In this document: positions 33,872 to 43,283 of the stretch, one piece after another | Layout of the letters: each line of letters begins with the position of its first letter | Position numbering within the stretch: position 1 is the first letter of the stretch | Source: Lysinibacillus pakistanensis | Lineage (GTDB): Bacteria; Bacillota; Bacilli; Bacillales_A; Planococcaceae | Reading direction: 5' to 3' | Length of the DNA: 64,000 nt | Assembly: GCF_030123245.1 (NCBI RefSeq) | Contig: NZ_CP126101.1 | Span: 5,185,695 to 5,249,694, forward strand | The notes under the pieces: generated by a model | The model's database searches: none | Seen by the model: the letters and a program-made list of their open reading frames with translations, nothing else | Told to the model about the DNA's origin: nothing | Made by a program: the position numbers and the translations under genes

Positions 33872-35733
33872 GCCCACTCACCTGCCTCGTCAAAATCATC
33901 TAAATCATATGGTAATGTGAAGAATATGGTTGTACCTTGACCTTCCTCACTTTCAGCCCATATTTTCCCTCCATGCGCTTCAATCATTTCCCTGGCAATA
34001 GCTAGTCCTAGACCTGTACCGCCCATAGAACGAGCACGTGCGCGGTCCACACGATAAAAACGGTCGAAAATGCGGCCTACATTTTCCTTAGGAATGCCCA
34101 TACCATCATCAGAAATCATAACCTTCAACATCTCACCTTGCACAGTAAAACCAAATCGGACATTTCCACCATCTGGAGAATACTTTATTGCATTAGAAAT
34201 AATATTATCAATTACCTGTGTCACTTTATCTGTATCAATTTCCACATAATAAGATGCCTCTGGGAATAAACGTTGGAACGTTACCTTGTCAGACTTTGAC
34301 ATTTCAAAGCGATCAATAATACGATTAAAGAATGAATTGAAAAGAACAATATCCTTATTCAATTCATAATCCGCACTATCCATGCGGGATAACTGCAACA
34401 AGTCATTAACTAAGCGAATCATTCGTTCTGTTTCTGTTTGTGTAACATTCAAAAAAGTTGGAGCTATATTCTCATCTTTCCAGGCACCATCCGCCAATGC
34501 CTCTAAATAGCTGCGCATCGTTGTTAATGGAGTGCGTAACTCATGTGATACATTGGATACAAATTCCCGGCGATCCATTTCAATTTTTTCCTGCTCTGTA
34601 ATATCGTGCAGTACAGTAATTAAACCATTGATAAAACCTGTTTCTTTTTGAATGACCGAGAAATTCGCACGCAAAATATAGGGTGCGTCAGTTATACTAA
34701 AATTTAAATTCAATGCATCATTCATGTGTATTAAATCCTCAAAGCTATACTCTTGATCAATTCCTAAGACAGACGCAATTGGGCGGCCTAATGTAATATC
34801 CCTAGAAATATGTAAGAGCTCTAGTGCAGGATCATTAATAAGGATGATGCGTCCTTTTCGATCTGTCGCAATAACACCATCTGTCATGTTACTAAGGACC
34901 GAATCAAGCTTTCGTCTCTCTGCATCTGTAGTAGATTGGGCTTCCTGCAAGCGATTTGTCAAATGATTAAATGTTATAGCAAGCTGTCCTATTTCATCTG
35001 TTCCATAAACACGTACTTTTCGTGAATAATTTCCTTTTGCCATCGCCTGTGCCTGTTTACGCATATCTGCAATGGGCTGTGTTATTGTTCGTGCTACTAA
35101 AATTCCTAAAAAGATAGTAATCACCAAGGACACAGCAGTTCCACCAAGGAAAATACGGTTAATGTCATTCACTTGTCCAAAGACGGATTCAATATTAGCT
35201 TCAATATAAAGAACCCCTATAACTTCATCATCCGTACCTGCACCATTTCGAATGGGTGTCGCTAACACCCAAATTCGATTTCTCGTTTTATTATCAAGTT
35301 TGATATTTTCAAATAATGTCTCTGCTGACAATGCACGGCGGACAAGATCTGTATTTGAGCGCTGTCCAATCAGATTTTGATTTTCTAACTCAGATGTTGC
35401 ACGTATCCGCTGTCGATTGTCAATAACACGAATCTCTAATATATCTCCATAAGAAACATCCTTCAGCCCTGTAGAAAACTCCATCACAATGGTTTTCAGA
35501 CTTTCTTCAAGTGTTGGCATACTTTCATCGCGTTCCTTTAAAATTTCCTCACGAATGCTGTATTGCATTAAATCAACACGTTGGAAAATGGACTCTCGAA
35601 AATTGGTTTTTAAATTTTCCTCCAATTCACGTGCAAAATATATACCTATTATTTGCAAAGCAAGCAATATTAACAAAATGTAAATAAGCACTAGCTTGAC
35701 ATGAATCGATTTAAAGAAGCTAACTTTTTGCAT
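33868..35733 (-). CDS. walK: WalK sensor histidine kinase
   Basis: 621 residues. Two membrane helices (about 11-30 and 184-204) enclose an extracytoplasmic Cache-like domain. HAMP (about 205-258), PAS (about 265-370), HisKA with the phosphorylated His in FVSNVSHELRTPLTTMRS, and HATPase with N and G boxes (DNIISNAIKYSPDGG, DDGMGIP, GGTGLGLAI) follow in order. It phosphorylates WalR in response to cell-wall state (lipid II and wall cleavage products) and is normally essential. Five bases after walR. Confidence 0.97.
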   Translation of the reverse strand: MQKVSFFKSIHVKLVLIYILLILLALQIIGIYFARELEENLKTNFRESIFQRVDLMQYSIREEILKERDESMPTLEESLKTIVMEFSTGLKDVSYGDILEIRVIDNRQRIRATSELENQNLIGQRSNTDLVRRALSAETLFENIKLDNKTRNRIWVLATPIRNGAGTDDEVIGVLYIEANIESVFGQVNDINRIFLGGTAVSLVITIFLGILVARTITQPIADMRKQAQAMAKGNYSRKVRVYGTDEIGQLAITFNHLTNRLQEAQSTTDAERRKLDSVLSNMTDGVIATDRKGRIILINDPALELLHISRDITLGRPIASVLGIDQEYSFEDLIHMNDALNLNFSITDAPYILRANFSVIQKETGFINGLITVLHDITEQEKIEMDRREFVSNVSHELRTPLTTMRSYLEALADGAWKDENIAPTFLNVTQTETERMIRLVNDLLQLSRMDSADYELNKDIVLFNSFFNRIIDRFEMSKSDKVTFQRLFPEASYYVEIDTDKVTQVIDNIISNAIKYSPDGGNVRFGFTVQGEMLKVMISDDGMGIPKENVGRIFDRFYRVDRARARSMGGTGLGLAIAREMIEAHGGKIWAESEEGQGTTIFFTLPYDLDDFDEAGEWA

Positions 35734-35738
35734 ACCAT

Positions 35739-36452
35739 TTACTCCTGCTCAGGATTTCGCAAATAATAACCTACTCCACGACGTGTTACAATCCAAGCTG
35801 GGTGACTAGGATTATCCTCTATTTTTTCACGTAAACGACGAATCGTTACATCAACTGTTCGAACATCACCAAAATAATCATAGCCCCATACAGTTTGCAA
35901 TAAATGCTCACGTGTCATGACTTGACCAATATGTTTCCCCAAATAATGTAATAGCTCAAATTCACGATGTGTAAGCTCAATGGCTTCATCCCGTTTTAAT
36001 ACTAAATAAGCATCAGGTTGAATGACAAGCGAGCCTACAACAATCTCATTCGACTCTTCTGTAACCTCCTCAGCAGCAGGAGCAACCACCTGTAAACGAC
36101 GCATATTGGCTTTGACACGTGCAATCAATTCGCGCGTACTAAAAGGCTTTGTTACATAATCATCAGCACCCATTTCTAAGCCTAATACTTTATCAATCTC
36201 AGAGCCTTTTGCTGTTAGCATAATAATCGGAAAATCATATTTTTTTCGGACTTCCCTACAAACCTCCATACCATCACGCTTTGGTAGCATTATATCTAAA
36301 AGCATTAAATCTGGTTGTTCTTCCTCAACCTTCGCTAGAGCTTCATCACCATCATAAGCACAAATAACCTTATAGCCTTCCTTTATTAAATTAAACTGTA
36401 AAATATCCGCGATTGGTTTTTCATCATCAACAACTAAAATTGTTTTATCCAT
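35739..36452 (-). CDS. walR: WalR response regulator
   Basis: 237 residues. The receiver domain has the phosphate-accepting Asp in [14 protein letters not shown] and the conserved Lys in KPFS; the C-terminal OmpR-type winged helix ends [28 protein letters not shown], nearly invariant in WalR. It controls autolysin and wall genes and is normally essential. First gene of walRKHIJ. A strong AAAGGGAGA precedes the ATG. Confidence 0.98.
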   Translation of the reverse strand: MDKTILVVDDEKPIADILQFNLIKEGYKVICAYDGDEALAKVEEEQPDLMLLDIMLPKRDGMEVCREVRKKYDFPIIMLTAKGSEIDKVLGLEMGADDYVTKPFSTRELIARVKANMRRLQVVAPAAEEVTEESNEIVVGSLVIQPDAYLVLKRDEAIELTHREFELLHYLGKHIGQVMTREHLLQTVWGYDYFGDVRTVDVTIRRLREKIEDNPSHPAWIVTRRGVGYYLRNPEQE

Positions 36453-36582
36453 ACATTTTCTCCCTTTCGCTATTTATATATTCTTAAAACAAATGTGTAT
36501 TTTAATTTTTTATCTGAAATTTGTGTCACTCATCAGAAGCTGTAGTTAGTCAATTCTAGATTTTCACTTCTTATTCTATTTT
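36453..36582. promoter_or_regulatory. Presumed promoter region of the wal operon
   Basis: A/T-rich region between walR and the repeat copy. It must hold the operon promoter unless the repeat does, but no clear -35/-10 pair was chosen. Confidence 0.35.
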
Positions 36583-36826
36583 TTCAGTAGATGTTTAGAC
36601 ACCCACTACTATCTATTAGATTTCTATGTTCGATGCTTGACATTCGTCACAAAAAAACTGAAGGAAGTTAAATTCACTACTCTTAACTCTATCATGCTTT
36701 TAGCTTCAATGCATTAATCTAAATTCAATGACAATTATTAACTATTAAAATCAATTTCGTCTTGTCGTAATTGTAGCTGCCGCTTTTGCTTTTGATACAA
36801 AAAACATTTACAAAATGAAGATAAAC
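36583..36826 (+). repeat. Mosaic intergenic repeat, copy A (degenerate)
   Basis: Shares two modules with the copies at 39604 and 55140: TTCAGTAGATGTTTAGACAC at 36583-36602 and ATCAATTTCGTCTTGTCGTA onward at 36749-36826. The middle is unrelated or decayed. Confidence 0.65.
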
Positions 36827-36840
36827 AAATTTCGACAAAT

Positions 36841-36854
36841 ATTTCTCGGGAAAT
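36841..36854. promoter_or_regulatory. Probable Noc binding site
   Basis: ATTTCTCGGGAAAT differs by one base from the 14-base Noc site ATTTCCCGGGAAAT known in B. subtilis. Noc itself is encoded at 55490-56389. The site lies between the M23 peptidase and walR genes. Confidence 0.6.
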
Positions 36855-36917
36855 AATAGAGAAGAAATATACAAAAAGACAGTCCATTTATTTGGACTGC
36901 CTATTTATTCGAAAAAA

Positions 36918-38381
36918 TTAACGTCCTACATATGATAAAGGATTGACTAATGAACCATCCTTTTCAACTTCAAAATGCAGATGTGTACCTGTAGAATTTC
37001 CAGTAGATCCCATAATGCCGATCACAGAACCTTTTTCCACTACTTGTCCAACTTCAACATTGATTGAAGATAAATGTCCATATAGTGTTGTATAACCATT
37101 ATTATGATTGATAACAATTCGATTACCATAACTTCCTGAGTTACCTGCTGCAACTACAACGCCATTATCAGAAGCTAAGATATTATAATTACTTGGTCGG
37201 GCAATATCAATACCACGATGGACAGTTCCCCATCGTTGACCCATCTGACTTGAAATATAGCCTCCTACAGTAGGCCAAGTAAATTCACCTGTCCCACGAG
37301 AAGAAATGACCTTCGTACCAACAACCTCAATCTCATCTACTGGTTGCTGTATAATCTGCTCTTCTAACGCTACTTTGGATGTTCGCGTTCCATTCTCAGA
37401 AGTTAATAGATAAGATATTTCTTTTTTACCATCAGCACCCTGCTGCTTCACTACCTTTTCACCTTTATACATGTTTGGGTCTTTTTCAACTATTTTCTTA
37501 AAAGGTATTGTATCTATAACTTTTTTCTCTTGTTTGACTTCAAGAGTAACAAATGGTTTAGCAACAGTTACATTCAATGCCTGTCCAATTTGTAGAACAG
37601 TATCTACAGTAATACCCGGATTTAAGGCTAGTAACTCAGCTGTCGTTAGGTTATGCCTTTGAGCAACTGAGCCTAGAACATCACCTGATTGAATTTTATA
37701 GGTTTCCTGCTTTAAAGAGCCTGTCATTAAATATTCTACAGCTTTCTCAGGAGTTACAATAGTACTTGGAGAAACATTTTGTGTAACACCTGAAACTCCT
37801 TGTTTAAAGGAAACATCTAGCAGACGAGTTTCGCCAGATTTTAATGGCGATAATTGATTCGTTGATTGCTGTTTAGTATGTAAACTGTTTATCTCTTGCT
37901 GTGAAACATACTGTAATTTTAGTAAACGTATAGTATCTTCATAAGCTTTTGCATCTTTTAAGGATACTAGGGGCTTATTATCTACAAATAATGTAAAGGC
38001 TTGAGACTTAGCTACCAAGAATTGCTCTAATTTAGCTAATATTTCAGCGTCTTTAGTTTCATTACTAAACACCTGCTCTGGGATAATTTTAACAGACGCA
38101 CTAGCATCAATGGACAATTCTTTATACTGTTGACCAACTTCTCTTTCTTTCGATTTGATAATTTCCTGAACAGCCTTCTCATTAGATACTGCCCCAATAT
38201 ATTGATTACCTATATAAATATGAAAAATTTTATTTAAATCTTCTTTATGATTTTCTTTTGCAAAACCAGTATTAACGGTTAAACTTGTCATTAAAATAGC
38301 TATAATAGACATTTTTTTGAATGAAGATAGATTGTAAGTGAATCTATTGTTTTCTTCTTTTTTATACCAAGACGAACTCAT
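36918..38381 (-). CDS. Secreted LysM-G5-M23 peptidoglycan endopeptidase
   Basis: 487 residues from the ATG at 38381, with AAGGGGC upstream. An N-terminal signal helix, a long helical/beta N-terminal region, a LysM motif (about 230-275, YKIQSGDVLGSVAQRHNLTTAE), a G5 domain (about 275-350) and a C-terminal M23 metallopeptidase (HRGIDIARP, GYTTLYGHLS, GTHLHFEV supply the zinc and catalytic residues). It cleaves peptide bridges or stems in the wall. The same architecture as other spore-former M23 enzymes near walRK. Likely WalR-controlled, inferred from position and function. Confidence 0.94.
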   Translation of the reverse strand: MSSSWYKKEENNRFTYNLSSFKKMSIIAILMTSLTVNTGFAKENHKEDLNKIFHIYIGNQYIGAVSNEKAVQEIIKSKEREVGQQYKELSIDASASVKIIPEQVFSNETKDAEILAKLEQFLVAKSQAFTLFVDNKPLVSLKDAKAYEDTIRLLKLQYVSQQEINSLHTKQQSTNQLSPLKSGETRLLDVSFKQGVSGVTQNVSPSTIVTPEKAVEYLMTGSLKQETYKIQSGDVLGSVAQRHNLTTAELLALNPGITVDTVLQIGQALNVTVAKPFVTLEVKQEKKVIDTIPFKKIVEKDPNMYKGEKVVKQQGADGKKEISYLLTSENGTRTSKVALEEQIIQQPVDEIEVVGTKVISSRGTGEFTWPTVGGYISSQMGQRWGTVHRGIDIARPSNYNILASDNGVVVAAGNSGSYGNRIVINHNNGYTTLYGHLSSINVEVGQVVEKGSVIGIMGSTGNSTGTHLHFEVEKDGSLVNPLSYVGR

Positions 38382-38685
38382 CAATAAAGCCCCTTCCAAC
38401 TTTATGCTATCGTAGGATTAATTACCCACAAAATAATTTTGCACCACTATACTGTACCATAAAGGGTAAAGGGATTGAATATTTTCATACTTTTGTAATA
38501 TAAATGTATTATTTTTCGACTAATTGTTACATAACTCTTATCTATTATATCTCTTATAATTGTAATTTTATGTATTTTTTGGTTGATATTCTTACAATAC
38601 TAGTCATATATTTTTTATGAGAGTAAAACTTATTTCTTTTTACTTTTTTAATATTCCGATAAAATAGAGAAGAAGGATATACTAC

Positions 38686-39603
38686 TTGATTGGAGCGATT
38701 GCATTGAGTGATTCACAGACCTCTGAAATAACGCCTAGATTGGCCAAGTCACAAAAAAATAGAGCTCGTAGAATTGTCATAAGGAGCATTATGGTGGCAA
38801 TAGGTGCAATAATAATGGCACTAGGATTAGAGTTATTTTTAGTACCAAACCACATTATGGATGGTGGAATCGTAGGTGTTTCTATCATCACTTCACATTT
38901 ATTAAAGTTACCTCTTGGTATATTTATCTTCATTTTAAACTTACCCTTTATCTTTTTAGGCTATAAGCAAATTGGTAAAACCTTTGCACTTTCTACAGGC
39001 CTAGGTATTACCGTACTATCAGTAACAACAATCTTATTACATAATCTACAACCATTTACACAGGATACTTTATTAGCGACCGTTTTTGGTGGCATGATTT
39101 TGGGAATTGGCGTCGGCATTGTTATAAGGTATGGTGGATCGTTAGATGGTACCGAAATTTTAGCCATTTTATTTAATCGAAAAACACCCTTTTCTGTGGG
39201 TGAAATTATTATGTTCTTCAATATCCTTATCTTTACGGTAGCAGGCTTTGTCTTCACCTGGGAACAAGCTATGTACTCTATCCTAGCCTATTATATTGCC
39301 TATAAAATGATTGACATTGTTATTCAAGGGATGGAGGAATCAAAATCAGTATACATTATTAGTGATGAAATAGATGAAATCGGTCAAACCATAATGGATC
39401 GGCTCGGTCGAGGTGTAACCTTCCTTCATGGTGAGGGAGCTTATACAGGTAACGATAAAAAGGTTATTTTTACTGTTATTACACGATTAGAGGAGTCGAA
39501 GCTAAAATCGATTGTTGCTGAAATTGATGATAATGCATTCCTTGCAATTGGTAATATAGCAGAGGTTAAAGGTGGACGCTTTAAGAAAAAGGATATTCAC
39601 TAA
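38686..39603 (+). CDS. YitT-family membrane protein (DUF161 plus DUF2179)
   Basis: 305 residues. Five hydrophobic segments follow a 30-residue polar N-terminus, with GGIVGVSIITSHLLKLPLG and GIVIRYGGSLDGTEILAILFNRK typical of the YitT family. The C-terminal 80 residues (MDRLGRGVTFLHGEGAYTGNDKKVIFTVITRLE) are a DUF2179 domain. TTG at 38686 lies eight bases after AGAAGGA; an in-frame TTG at 38704 with GGAG is an alternative. Function unknown. The only plus-strand gene in this part of the core block. Confidence 0.9.
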   Translation: MIGAIALSDSQTSEITPRLAKSQKNRARRIVIRSIMVAIGAIIMALGLELFLVPNHIMDGGIVGVSIITSHLLKLPLGIFIFILNLPFIFLGYKQIGKTFALSTGLGITVLSVTTILLHNLQPFTQDTLLATVFGGMILGIGVGIVIRYGGSLDGTEILAILFNRKTPFSVGEIIMFFNILIFTVAGFVFTWEQAMYSILAYYIAYKMIDIVIQGMEESKSVYIISDEIDEIGQTIMDRLGRGVTFLHGEGAYTGNDKKVIFTVITRLEESKLKSIVAEIDDNAFLAIGNIAEVKGGRFKKKDIH

Positions 39604-39910
39604 ATCAATTTCGCCTTGGCGTAATTGTAGCTGCCGCTTTGCTTTCGCTACAGAAAACATTTGTTGCTGTCGCTTCGCTTTCGCACAGATAAACAATGCG
39701 TCCGGATTTTGAATTGTGCCTGTACAATTCATTCCTTTGAAAATCCGTGACATCCGCCGGAGGCTTTATCTTCATTCAGTAGGTGTTTGGACACCCACTG
39801 AAAAGAAACCAAATTCGCATTTATCTCATCACCTATAGAGGTGGGAGTCTGCTGTATCTGCCGCTGCTGCAACGCTTTCGATATAAAAAACATTTGCTGA
39901 ATGAAGATAA
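39604..39910 (+). repeat. Mosaic intergenic repeat, copy B
   Basis: Modules in order: AATCAATTTCGCCTTGGCGT at the start, a TTGCTGTCGCTTCGCTTTCG block, a long block from GCGTCCGGATTTTGAATTGT through GACATCCGCCGGAGG, the TTCAGTAGGTGTTTGGACAC block, and a final ATCTCATCACCTATAGAGGT block. Most recur at 55140-55469 in opposite orientation. An apparent minus-strand protein at 39502-39753 (MSRIFKGMNC...) is largely this repeat read in frame. Confidence 0.85.
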
Positions 39911-39941
39911 AAATGGGCGTTCCATATATGGACGCCCATTT
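39911..39941 (-). terminator. Terminator of purA
   Basis: Stem AAATGGGCG/CGCCCATTT with a self-complementary loop (TCCATATATGGA), followed by UUUUUAUC on the minus strand. Confidence 0.85.
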
Positions 39942-39956
39942 AGTATATTTCATATA

Positions 39957-41246
39957 TTATGCTTCCCAAATATCCACTAAAACATTAGTTTGTTCACGTG
40001 CAGGGCCAACGGAGAATGTGGCAATTTGAATTCCTGTTAACTCGCTTACACGCTCTACATAGCGGCGCGCATTTTCAGGTAGCTCCTCTAAAGTTCTACA
40101 GCCTGTTATATCCTCTGGCCAGCCTGGTAGCTCCTCATAGACTGGTTCACATTGTTCAATAATATGAAGATTTGCAGGATATTCAGTAATAGTTTCACCT
40201 TGATAATTATACGCAGTACAAATTTTTACAGTGTCTAAGCCAGATAGAACATCGATTGAATTAAGTGCAAGATGTGTAATTCCACTTACTCTACGTGAAT
40301 GACGGACAACTACCGTATCAAACCAGCCCACACGACGTGGACGACCCGTTGTTGTACCATATTCACGACCGACTTCACGGATTTGCTGACCCACTTCATC
40401 GAATAATTCAGTTGGGAATGGACCATCACCAACACGAGATGTATAAGCTTTACATACACCAATTACACTAGAAACTCTTGATGGACCGACCCCAGCACCA
40501 ATTGCCACTCCACCAGCAACAGGATTTGAAGATGTTACAAATGGATATGTGCCTTGATCGACATCAAGTAAGATACCTTGAGCACCTTCAAATAACACTT
40601 TACCGCCTTCATCCAAAACATCATTTAAAATTTTTGATGTATCTGTTACATATTTTGCGATTTCTTGCCCATATGCATAGTACTCTTCAAAAATTTCTTC
40701 AAACGTTACACCTTCAACTTCGTAAAACTTCTCAAATAATTTATTTTTAATTGCTAAATTATGACGTAGTTTTTCTTCAAATATTTCTTTGTCCAGTAAA
40801 TCGGCCATACGGATACCAATGCGGGCTACTTTATCTTGATAGCAAGGGCCAATACCTTTACAAGTCGTGCCAATTTTATTGTCACCACGGCTCTCCTCAT
40901 CAGCAATATCTTGTTTGATATGATATGGCAAAATAACATGGGCACGATTAGAAATACGTAGGTTGTCTGTATTAATGCCACGCTCCTGTAAACCTCTAAG
41001 CTCAGTTACTAATGACTTTGGATTAACAACTAATCCATTGCCGATTACTGACGTCTTATCTTTATAGAAAATACCTGATGGAATTAAATGTAGCTTATAT
41101 GTTTCACCATTAAATTTAATAGTGTGTCCTGCATTATCACCACCTGCAAAACGAGCGATTGCATCGGCCTTTTGCGATAGGAAATCTGTAATTTTACCTT
41201 TCCCTTCGTCTCCCCATTGTGTTCCTACAACTACTACTGATGTCAT
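39957..41246 (-). CDS. purA: Adenylosuccinate synthetase
   Basis: 429 residues from the ATG at 41246, eight bases after GGAGGTG; the upstream frame has no site. The P-loop [14 protein letters not shown] and IMP/GTP segments ([33 protein letters not shown]) are invariant. It joins aspartate to IMP using GTP in AMP synthesis. Monocistronic: PurR operator and strong promoter upstream, terminator downstream. Confidence 0.98.
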   Translation of the reverse strand: MTSVVVVGTQWGDEGKGKITDFLSQKADAIARFAGGDNAGHTIKFNGETYKLHLIPSGIFYKDKTSVIGNGLVVNPKSLVTELRGLQERGINTDNLRISNRAHVILPYHIKQDIADEESRGDNKIGTTCKGIGPCYQDKVARIGIRMADLLDKEIFEEKLRHNLAIKNKLFEKFYEVEGVTFEEIFEEYYAYGQEIAKYVTDTSKILNDVLDEGGKVLFEGAQGILLDVDQGTYPFVTSSNPVAGGVAIGAGVGPSRVSSVIGVCKAYTSRVGDGPFPTELFDEVGQQIREVGREYGTTTGRPRRVGWFDTVVVRHSRRVSGITHLALNSIDVLSGLDTVKICTAYNYQGETITEYPANLHIIEQCEPVYEELPGWPEDITGCRTLEELPENARRYVERVSELTGIQIATFSVGPAREQTNVLVDIWEA

Positions 41247-41299
41247 AATCAGCACCTCCGTTAGATACGCTTTGTATCTCAATTTTTAAGCCGTTAATT

Positions 41300-41329
41300 A
41301 TTGTAACAATGATAGAAACAACAAGTCAA
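41300..41329 (-). promoter_or_regulatory. purA promoter
   Basis: Minus-strand -35 TTGACT (41324-41329) and -10 TACAAT (41300-41305), 18-base spacer. Confidence 0.75.
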
Positions 41330-41343
41330 CAAAAAATAGTTAA

Positions 41344-41388
41344 AAACACGAACATAAAATCAAAAAATATGATTCAACGTTCGTGTTT
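41344..41388. promoter_or_regulatory. PurR operator (inverted PurBox pair) upstream of purA
   Basis: Inverted AAACACGAAC boxes at both ends of a 45-base segment, CGAA cores separated as in the two 14-base PurBoxes with about 17 bases between them. It lies just upstream of the purA -35. It also resembles a stem-loop and may additionally work as one for dnaB read-through. Confidence 0.75.
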
Positions 41389-41461
41389 AATGACAGAATG
41401 GTATGAATATTATCTAACATTTAGATTAAAAGCTTCAAGCGCCTTCTATCGTTAGCTATTC

Positions 41462-42823
41462 TTAATCACGTGGAGGCGGTGGTGGCATTTGTGACCAGTC
41501 CACGTTAATAAATTTATTGAATTCTTTTTTAAATGCAAGTGTAACTGTACCTGTTGGACCATTACGCTGTTTTGCAATAATGATTTCAATCATATTTTTA
41601 TTTTCCGATTCTTTATCATAATAATCATCACGATATAAGAAGGCCACAATATCAGCATCTTGCTCAATACTTCCTGATTCACGTAGGTCACTCATCATTG
41701 GTCGCTTATCTTGACGCTGCTCAACACCACGTGATAGCTGTGATAAGGCAATGACCGGAACCTTTAATTCACGTGCTAATCCCTTTAATGAACGTGAAAT
41801 TTCAGATACCTCTTGCTGACGGTTCTCTCCAGGTTTACCACTACCTTGAATGAGCTGTAAATAATCAATTAAAATCATTCCAAGTCCATGCTCCTGTGCT
41901 AAACGACGACATTTTGCTCGGATTTCATTAATACGTACACCTGGCGTGTCATCAATAAAGATTCCAGAATTCGATAAACTTCCCATTGCCATAGTTAGTT
42001 TACCCCAATCTTCCGTAGTTAAAGCACCTGTACGTAAAACTTGTGCATCTATATTTCCCTCTGCGCAAAGCATACGCATAACAAGTTGCTCTGCACCCAT
42101 TTCCAGTGAGAAGATTGCCACATTCTCACGGGCTTGGACAGCAACACTTTGCGCAACATTTAAAGCAAAGGCTGTTTTCCCCACAGATGGACGTGCCGCT
42201 ACAATAATTAAATCGTTGCGCTGGAATCCAGCAGTAATATTATCTAAATCACGGAAGCCCGTAGGAATACCTGTAACATCTCCCTTACGAGATTGGAGCT
42301 GTTCAATGTTATCAAAGGTTTCCACCAAAACGTCTTTAACATGCTTAAAATCACCAGCATTTTTACGATTGGCTACCTCCATCATTTTCTTCTCTGCTTC
42401 ACCTAGCAATGCTTCTACTTCATCTTCACGTGTATAGCCATCTTCTACAATTTTAGTAGCGACGCGAATTAAACGTCTTAAGAGTGCCTTTTCTTCAACG
42501 ATTTTTGCATAGTGTGCGACATTAGCAGCCGTAGGGACAGCATTGGCGAGCTCTAGTAAATACGATAGCCCGCCAACGTCCTCAATCTCTTTTTTTGCAG
42601 ATAATTCTTCAGTAACTGTAACAACATCTATCGCTTTTCCTTGGTCACTTAAGCGTAGCATCGTTTCGAAAATTTTCTTATGTGCATTATGATAAAAATC
42701 ATCCGCTAATAAAATTTCCGACGCCGTAATTAATGCTTGTGGATCAAGAAAAATGGCACCGATAACCGATTGCTCCGCTTCCCGGTTATGCGGTGGAACG
42801 CGGTCCATCATCGGTTCGCTCAT
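41462..42823 (-). CDS. dnaB: Replicative DNA helicase
   Basis: 453 residues (the gene named dnaC in B. subtilis). An N-terminal DnaB_N helical domain (MMDRVPPHNREAEQSVIGAIF), linker, and RecA-like C-terminal domain with Walker A ARPSVGKTAFALN, Walker B LGMILIDYLQLI and SQLSRGVEQRQDKRPMMSDL. Hexameric helicase that unwinds DNA at forks. It lies 13 bases after rplI and ends the yybS-gdpP-rplI-dnaB run. Confidence 0.98.
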   Translation of the reverse strand: MSEPMMDRVPPHNREAEQSVIGAIFLDPQALITASEILLADDFYHNAHKKIFETMLRLSDQGKAIDVVTVTEELSAKKEIEDVGGLSYLLELANAVPTAANVAHYAKIVEEKALLRRLIRVATKIVEDGYTREDEVEALLGEAEKKMMEVANRKNAGDFKHVKDVLVETFDNIEQLQSRKGDVTGIPTGFRDLDNITAGFQRNDLIIVAARPSVGKTAFALNVAQSVAVQARENVAIFSLEMGAEQLVMRMLCAEGNIDAQVLRTGALTTEDWGKLTMAMGSLSNSGIFIDDTPGVRINEIRAKCRRLAQEHGLGMILIDYLQLIQGSGKPGENRQQEVSEISRSLKGLARELKVPVIALSQLSRGVEQRQDKRPMMSDLRESGSIEQDADIVAFLYRDDYYDKESENKNMIEIIIAKQRNGPTGTVTLAFKKEFNKFINVDWSQMPPPPPRD

Positions 42824-42836
42824 GAATTGTCGCCCC

Positions 42837-43283
42837 TTATTCTTCCGTTACATGTACTTTTAATGTTGCAGTTACTTCATGGTGTAGTTTTACAGGTACA
42901 TTTGTAAATCCTAGTGCACGAATACCCTCATTTAAAGTCATTTTACGTTTATCAATTTTAATGCCATGTACTTTTTGTAGTGCATCAGCAATTTGTTTAG
43001 TAGAAATAGAACCGAATAAGCGACCACCTTCACCTGATTTCGCCTTCAGCTCTACAGTTAAAGCTTCTAACTTTTCTTTTAACGCTTTTGCTTCAGCTAA
43101 TTCTGCTGCTGCATTTTTTGCTTGTAATTTCTTTTGTCCTTCTAATTGACTTAATGCTTGTGCATTGGCTTCAGCAGCATAGCCATTTTTAATTAAGAAA
43201 TTTTGTGCATAGCCATCAGCTACGTTTTTAATTTCTCCTTTTTTACCTTTTCCTTTAACATCTTTTAAAAAAACTACTTTCAT
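42837..43283 (-). CDS. rplI: 50S ribosomal protein L9
   Basis: 148 residues, exact family length. N-terminal RNA-binding domain [20 protein letters not shown], long central helix, and C-terminal domain ([15 protein letters not shown]). Its ATGA overlaps the gdpP stop by four bases, so it is translationally coupled. Confidence 0.98.
   Translation of the reverse strand: MKVVFLKDVKGKGKKGEIKNVADGYAQNFLIKNGYAAEANAQALSQLEGQKKLQAKNAAAELAEAKALKEKLEALTVELKAKSGEGGRLFGSISTKQIADALQKVHGIKIDKRKMTLNEGIRALGFTNVPVKLHHEVTATLKVHVTEE

Noticed and set aside
38400..38685. WalR box upstream of the M23 peptidase gene
   Set aside because: TGTTAC-like pieces are present but no pair with the correct five-base spacing was found.
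39502..39753. Minus-strand 83-codon protein (MSRIFKGMNC...)
   Set aside because: Overlaps the yitT-like gene end and the mosaic repeat; frame derives from repeat blocks and lacks a binding site. Treated as a repeat finding instead.
39729..39980. Small frames on both strands over repeat copy B
   Set aside because: Repeat-derived, no binding sites, interrupted differently in the other copies.
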